Shown: piece by piece, positions 61,168 to 64,000 of the stretch
How the letters are laid out: each line of letters begins with the position of its first letter
Position numbering within the stretch: the stretch's first letter is position 1
DNA from: Chamaelirium japonicum
Taxonomy: Eukaryota; Streptophyta; Magnoliopsida; Liliales; Melanthiaceae
DNA length: 64,000 nt
Direction of reading: 5' to 3'
NCBI GenBank assembly: GCA_947650365.1
Contig: OX393550.1
Span: 47,159,360-47,223,359 of the forward strand
The notes under the pieces: model-generated
Seen by the model: only the letters and a program-made list of their open reading frames with translations
The model's database searches: none
What the model was told of the DNA's origin: nothing
Position numbers and translations under genes: made by a program

Positions 61168-62175
61168 CTGCAACGCTCGGCCGACACGAGAAATTTAAGG
61201 GGAACGTACGGCCGTTTCATCGTTCTTACTGGCAATCCTTTAACAGTCGTTAACAAAGATAACGGAAAGGGAAGGGGGGGGGGGGTGAAATAGGGTTTCC
61301 TCACTGAAAGTTGCGCTGCTGAAGGTGGTGTACCCGTTGGCCATGCTCCGGCCGCCGGTGATGATCGTCTTCCCGATTCCGTCACCGACGATGGTAAGGT
61401 CATCCAAGCTGCTCACGATGTTCAGGTTCTCTGTGTACACCCCGGCCTTCACATAGATCACGAACCTCCCGTTCCCGTTCCTCTTCTGCGCCGCGGCGGC
61501 GTCGAGGGCCTCCTTGATGGTGCCGAAGTTCCCCGACCCGTCTTTCGACACCACCAGATTGGCCTGAACAGAGAGCTGCAGGAGTTTCCGGTTGCCGACC
61601 GACGCCCACCTCGGGAGCTTTCCGGCGCTCGCCGCCGTCATGTTGGTGGTGCCGTTGTTGAGGGCGAGGCAGTTGCTGATGAGGTCGGAGATGTTGTACC
61701 TGGCGACGGGCTGGATGAAGTCGTGCGGGGCGCCGATCTCGGAGAAGCCGTTGTGGCAGGTGTGGATGTTGGTGAGGGCGGCGCTGAGCCAGGTCTGGGA
61801 GTCCATGGGGGTGCATCCGGCGGAGGGGTGGGCGGTGCGGTTGAGCAGGAGGACGGTGTTGGCGTAGAGGCGCAAGCAGTCGAGCCAGGCGGTCTTCTGG
61901 GTTTCGCCGCGGCACTTCCGCCCGAGGCTCTTGAGGTGGCTCTGGGCGCGGAGGGCGAGGTCGAAGGAGACCTGGAGGACGAGGTGGTAGAAGTCGGAGC
62001 GGTGCTTGGGGGGGTCGGCGTGGAGGGTGTGGGTGAGGTAGTAGCGGCAGGGGGCGGGGTGGGGGGTGTTGTCGCACCACCTCGCGGTGTCGCCGTGGCC
62101 GGAGGAGGAGGAGGAGGAGGGAGGTGAGAGGGCGAAGCAGAGGGTGATGAACAGTAGAAAGTGTCTGTGATGCAT
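60479..62175 (-). CDS. PME: Pectinesterase (pectin methylesterase) with PMEI-type pro-region, 2 exons, 519 aa
   Basis: The enzyme (EC 3.1.1.11) removes methyl esters from cell-wall homogalacturonan; it is secreted. Exons 61305-62175 and 60479-61167 join across a 137-bp intron with a GTGAGG donor. Residues 1-25 form a hydrophobic signal peptide (FLLFITLCFALS) and 33-185 a PMEI-like pro-region with spaced cysteines. RKLL (196-199) is the usual subtilase processing site of group 2 enzymes. The catalytic domain from about 205 has GVYTENL, QAVALL (Q313), GYQDTL (Q335, D336), TIDFIFGN (D357) and YLGRPW (R425, W427), so all catalytic residues are present. The start at 62175 is chosen because it leads directly into the signal peptide; an in-frame ATG at 62244 lies upstream of the TATA box. 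Strongly GC-rich, unlike its surroundings. Confidence 0.96.
61168..61304 (-). other. Pectinesterase intron (137 bp)
   Basis: Donor GTGAGG and acceptor TTGCAG on the - strand, splitting a Ser codon after SSATF. It contains a C-run on the - strand (G-run at about 61274-61285). Confidence 0.93.
61305..62175 (-). CDS. PME: Pectinesterase exon 1 (signal, pro-region, start of catalytic domain)
   Basis: It encodes residues 1-290 plus one base. Markers are WCDNTPHPAPCRYYL, QTWLSAALTNIHTC, ISNCLALN, RKLLQ, VVSKDGSGNFGTIKEALDA and YVKAGVYTENL. The pattern of pro-region then KDGSGNFxTI is standard for plant type-I pectinesterases. Confidence 0.95.
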
Positions 62176-62211
62176 TGTGGGTTCTTGGTGGGGTGGATCC
62201 GTGGAGGGGTT

Positions 62212-62220
62212 CCTTTTATA
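62212..62220 (-). promoter_or_regulatory. TATA box of the pectinesterase gene
   Basis: TATAAAAGG on the - strand, 36 bp upstream of the chosen ATG. Initiation about 30 bp downstream would give a 5' leader of only about 5-15 bases. Confidence 0.65.
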
Positions 62221-63073
62221 TTGGCGTTGAGGCACGTTACGCAAAGCTTGAGCAAGGAAAACGGGAGCTCCGAGCTCGGCAAGATGAAGTTGGGTCTGGT
62301 CTTGTCAACCCGTAACCCGAAATCAAGGCCTGGTGGGTAAGGTCCGCATACACAGAACGGATCACATCTTTTTTTAATAAAAAATCAATTGAATTTGGAT
62401 GGACTTAGGGGTGGCAATTGGTCCTGTCTGGTCGTCTCCAAAACCTCTAGATCCGGACCCGATCTGTTTAACTAAACATTTCTCTAGACTTTAAACACGT
62501 ATATAAAAGGGTAGACCTGATAAGATCCGTTTACCACACGGATCTATTCAGTTAATCCGACCCGACCCGAAATCTTGTTGGAAGCTATTTTTTGGGATCC
62601 TGCTCCCTGAGTAGGGAGCCCTTTGGAGCAAGGATGGCAATGGAACGGGTTCGGATTTTAGATGATGAAATATTTAAAATTTAAATAAAACTCAAACAAG
62701 CCCAAACTGATCATATCACATAGGGGTGTAAAAATAGTCCGTAGGTCCAAGGCCGACCAAAAAGTCAACGGCCCAAGCTTGACCCGACCGAATACTCTTT
62801 GGGCTGGGCTCGGGCCTCTACCTTGACCCCGAGGTCTGGCCAAAAATAAAGCCCGCTGACCTGGCTCGATGGCTTGGCCCGAAAGTCCGAACTGTTAGTT
62901 TGGCCCTAAAGCCCAACCCGAAAGCTTGTTTTTTTGAATTTAAGCTGGATTTTTTTCAAAATAAAAAGGATTTTTAGTTTTTTTTGAATAAAAAACGGGT
63001 TTTCAAATTATAGGAGATTCTCTCTCTTTCAAAATAACTATTATATATACGTGACCAACAAATATATTATATG
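62221..63073. other. Intergenic region upstream of the pectinesterase
   Basis: Possible hAT remnants: GGGGTGGCAATTGGTCC (about 62409) with ACCCGACCCGAAATC (about 62560), and GGGGTGTAAAAATAG with GGCTTGGCCCGAAAG words (62720-62900). No protein gene recognised. Confidence 0.5.
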
Positions 63074-63245
63074 TGTTACGAAAGGGAGAGAGGAAGGATG
63101 CAAACGGGGATGGCGGTTGCGCTCTCACGAATCCGTGAGGCCTCTTGTTTATTCATAACACATATATAGAAAGTTAGGGATAAGGGATAGACATGTCGGG
63201 ATAGATATATCCCACCAAAGTGGGCAGCCATATATATCCGTAACA
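63074..63245 (-). repeat. Copia 3' LTR (172 bp)
   Basis: TGTTACGAAAGGG...TATCCGTAACA, with TGTTACG/CGTAACA inverted termini. The purine tract abuts its right end, which fixes the orientation. Confidence 0.85.
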
Positions 63246-63279
63246 CTCCCCCTTGGATGCCCACTTTTCAAAAACATTG

Positions 63280-63560
63280 CCTCGTTAAAACCTTACTAAG
63301 GAAAACCCAATGGGACAAAACCTTTAGTGAAGGAAAAAGAGTACAACGCGTTCTTCAGGAACGTAGTTCTTCAGGAACATAGTTCTTCAGGAACAGATTC
63401 GTCTGGAATCTCAGATTCTTCTGGAATCTTAGTGGGTGCGACTTACACTGCCTCATTAAAACCTTTCGATGGGAAAACCCTGTGGGAAAAACCTCATCGC
63501 AGGAAAAAGAGTACAATGCACAAAAGACATTCTTCTGGATATCTCCATCTGCATCTGCAG
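63280..63560. repeat. Short imperfect repeats in the copia 3' internal region
   Basis: TGCCTCGTTAAAACCTTACT...GGAAAAAGAGTACAACGCG recurs at about 63450 as TGCCTCATTAAAACCTTTCG...GGAAAAAGAGTACAATGCA. Between them a 16-bp unit TTCTTCAGGAAC(G/A)TAG is repeated. Confidence 0.75.
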
Positions 63561-63691
63561 GATGCTCCCCCTCATCTTTATCCTACATTCTATTACAAGC
63601 ATTGCTTACATCAATCTTCAAAAGAAAAATACTCCCTCCCCCTAATACATTTAAGATGCTACTTCCCACCCTGTTAATACAAAAATAAAAT

Positions 63692-64000
63692 TCACATGCT
63701 CTGTTGGTGAAGTCTCCTCATGCCAATCTGATGCACCAACTTCTGGAATGTAGACTTTGGAAGCGCCTTGGTGAAGAGATTTGTCAGGTTCTCAGTTGAC
63801 TTCTCTTGCTTTATAATAGTCTCTTCATTCTCTTGGAGTCCATAGGTGCAGAAGAATTTCAGGAAGAGTCGCCTTTGATGAAGCCACTTTGAATTTGAGC
63901 TAGGCATGCTGCATTACTTTTAAGAAACACATAACATATTTGTGATCTCCCTTTATGGGGATCAGATAAATAACCAGAGTCTGCATATCCAATTTGGTTA
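63692..64000 (-). pseudogene. Copia RNase H fragment with internal deletion and frameshift
   Basis: From the right edge the - strand reads NQIGYADSGYLSDPHKGRSQ, then ICYVFLKSNAACLAQIQSGF. Typical RNase H has a long stretch between the YVF and NAAC parts that is missing here. The frame then shifts, and the C-terminus reads KFFCTYGLQENEETI...ENLTNLFTKALPKSTFQKLV and GMRRL. The ADLFTKALP-type tail is characteristic of copia polyproteins. Confidence 0.85.

Larger units (their letters stand above)
63074..64000 (-). mobile_element. 3' part of a copia element, continuing beyond the window
   Basis: The 3' LTR is 63074-63245, preceded on the - strand by a purine tract (CCAAGGGGGAG, 63246-63256). About 430 bp of non-coding sequence with repeats follows, then pol/RNase H remnants to the window edge. 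The 5' LTR would lie to the right, outside. Confidence 0.8.

Noticed and set aside
60584..62127. GC-rich ORFs in other frames of the pectinesterase gene
   Set aside because: Composition shadows; the pectinesterase frame has all catalytic motifs and proper splice sites.
62176..62244. Longer pectinesterase start at 62244
   Set aside because: It would place 23 charged residues before the signal peptide and lies upstream of the TATA box at 62212-62220. The ATG at 62175 leads directly into the hydrophobic signal.
63327..63677. 116-codon ORF on + in the copia 3' region
   Set aside because: It lies antisense to the element in repeat-rich non-coding sequence and has no similarity.

Overview
The window is nuclear DNA from a flowering plant. 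It carries two plant protein genes with spliced exons (GT...AG introns) set in a dense layer of plant LTR retrotransposons, hAT-like elements and MITEs. The pectinesterase gene is very GC-rich while the surrounding DNA is AT-rich. That contrast is common in monocots, so a monocot is my best guess, but this is inference and other early-diverging angiosperms are possible.

Gene 1 (+ strand, 4334-53977) is the tubulin-folding cofactor D gene (TFCD/TBCD; the Arabidopsis orthologue is known as TITAN1/CHAMPIGNON). I trace 14 exons that keep one open frame and give 982 residues up to the natural stop, about the last four fifths of the protein; the N-terminal exons lie to the left of the window. Some introns are tiny (77-87 bp). 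Others reach 5-10 kb because transposons have landed in them.

Intron contents, left to right: the end of a hAT-like element (1-96); a solo LTR (492-1179); a full-length but inactivated Ty1-copia element with perfect target-site duplications (12723-17795) inserted in a LINE RNase H relic; a hAT-like element (23647-24742); a decayed copia pol with its 3' LTR (about 25420-27837); a miniature TRIM element (30325-31303); a large solo LTR (33497-36662) with a hAT-like element nested in it (33713-34444); a hAT-like element built on TATCG repeats (37351-38455); a second solo LTR of the large family (47876-49943); and smaller relics.

Between the genes (53978-60478) lies a tandem duplication of a roughly 2.45-2.53 kb block. 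Each copy carries the same two MITEs, so those insertions came before the duplication.

Gene 2 (- strand, 60479-62175) is a two-exon pectinesterase with an inhibitor-like pro-region (519 aa). All catalytic residues are present, and a TATA box lies just upstream. It converges on TFCD. The right edge (63074-64000) holds the 3' end of another copia element on the - strand.

The genes have no evident joint function: TFCD serves beta-tubulin folding in the cytosol and the pectinesterase modifies pectin in the cell wall. No bacterial-type system, CRISPR array or rRNA gene was seen. The unusual content is structural: solo LTRs with tandem-repeat leaders, several hAT-like elements whose subterminal regions are CG-bearing simple repeats, a near-perfect 59-nt hairpin, and a stop-free in-frame intron.
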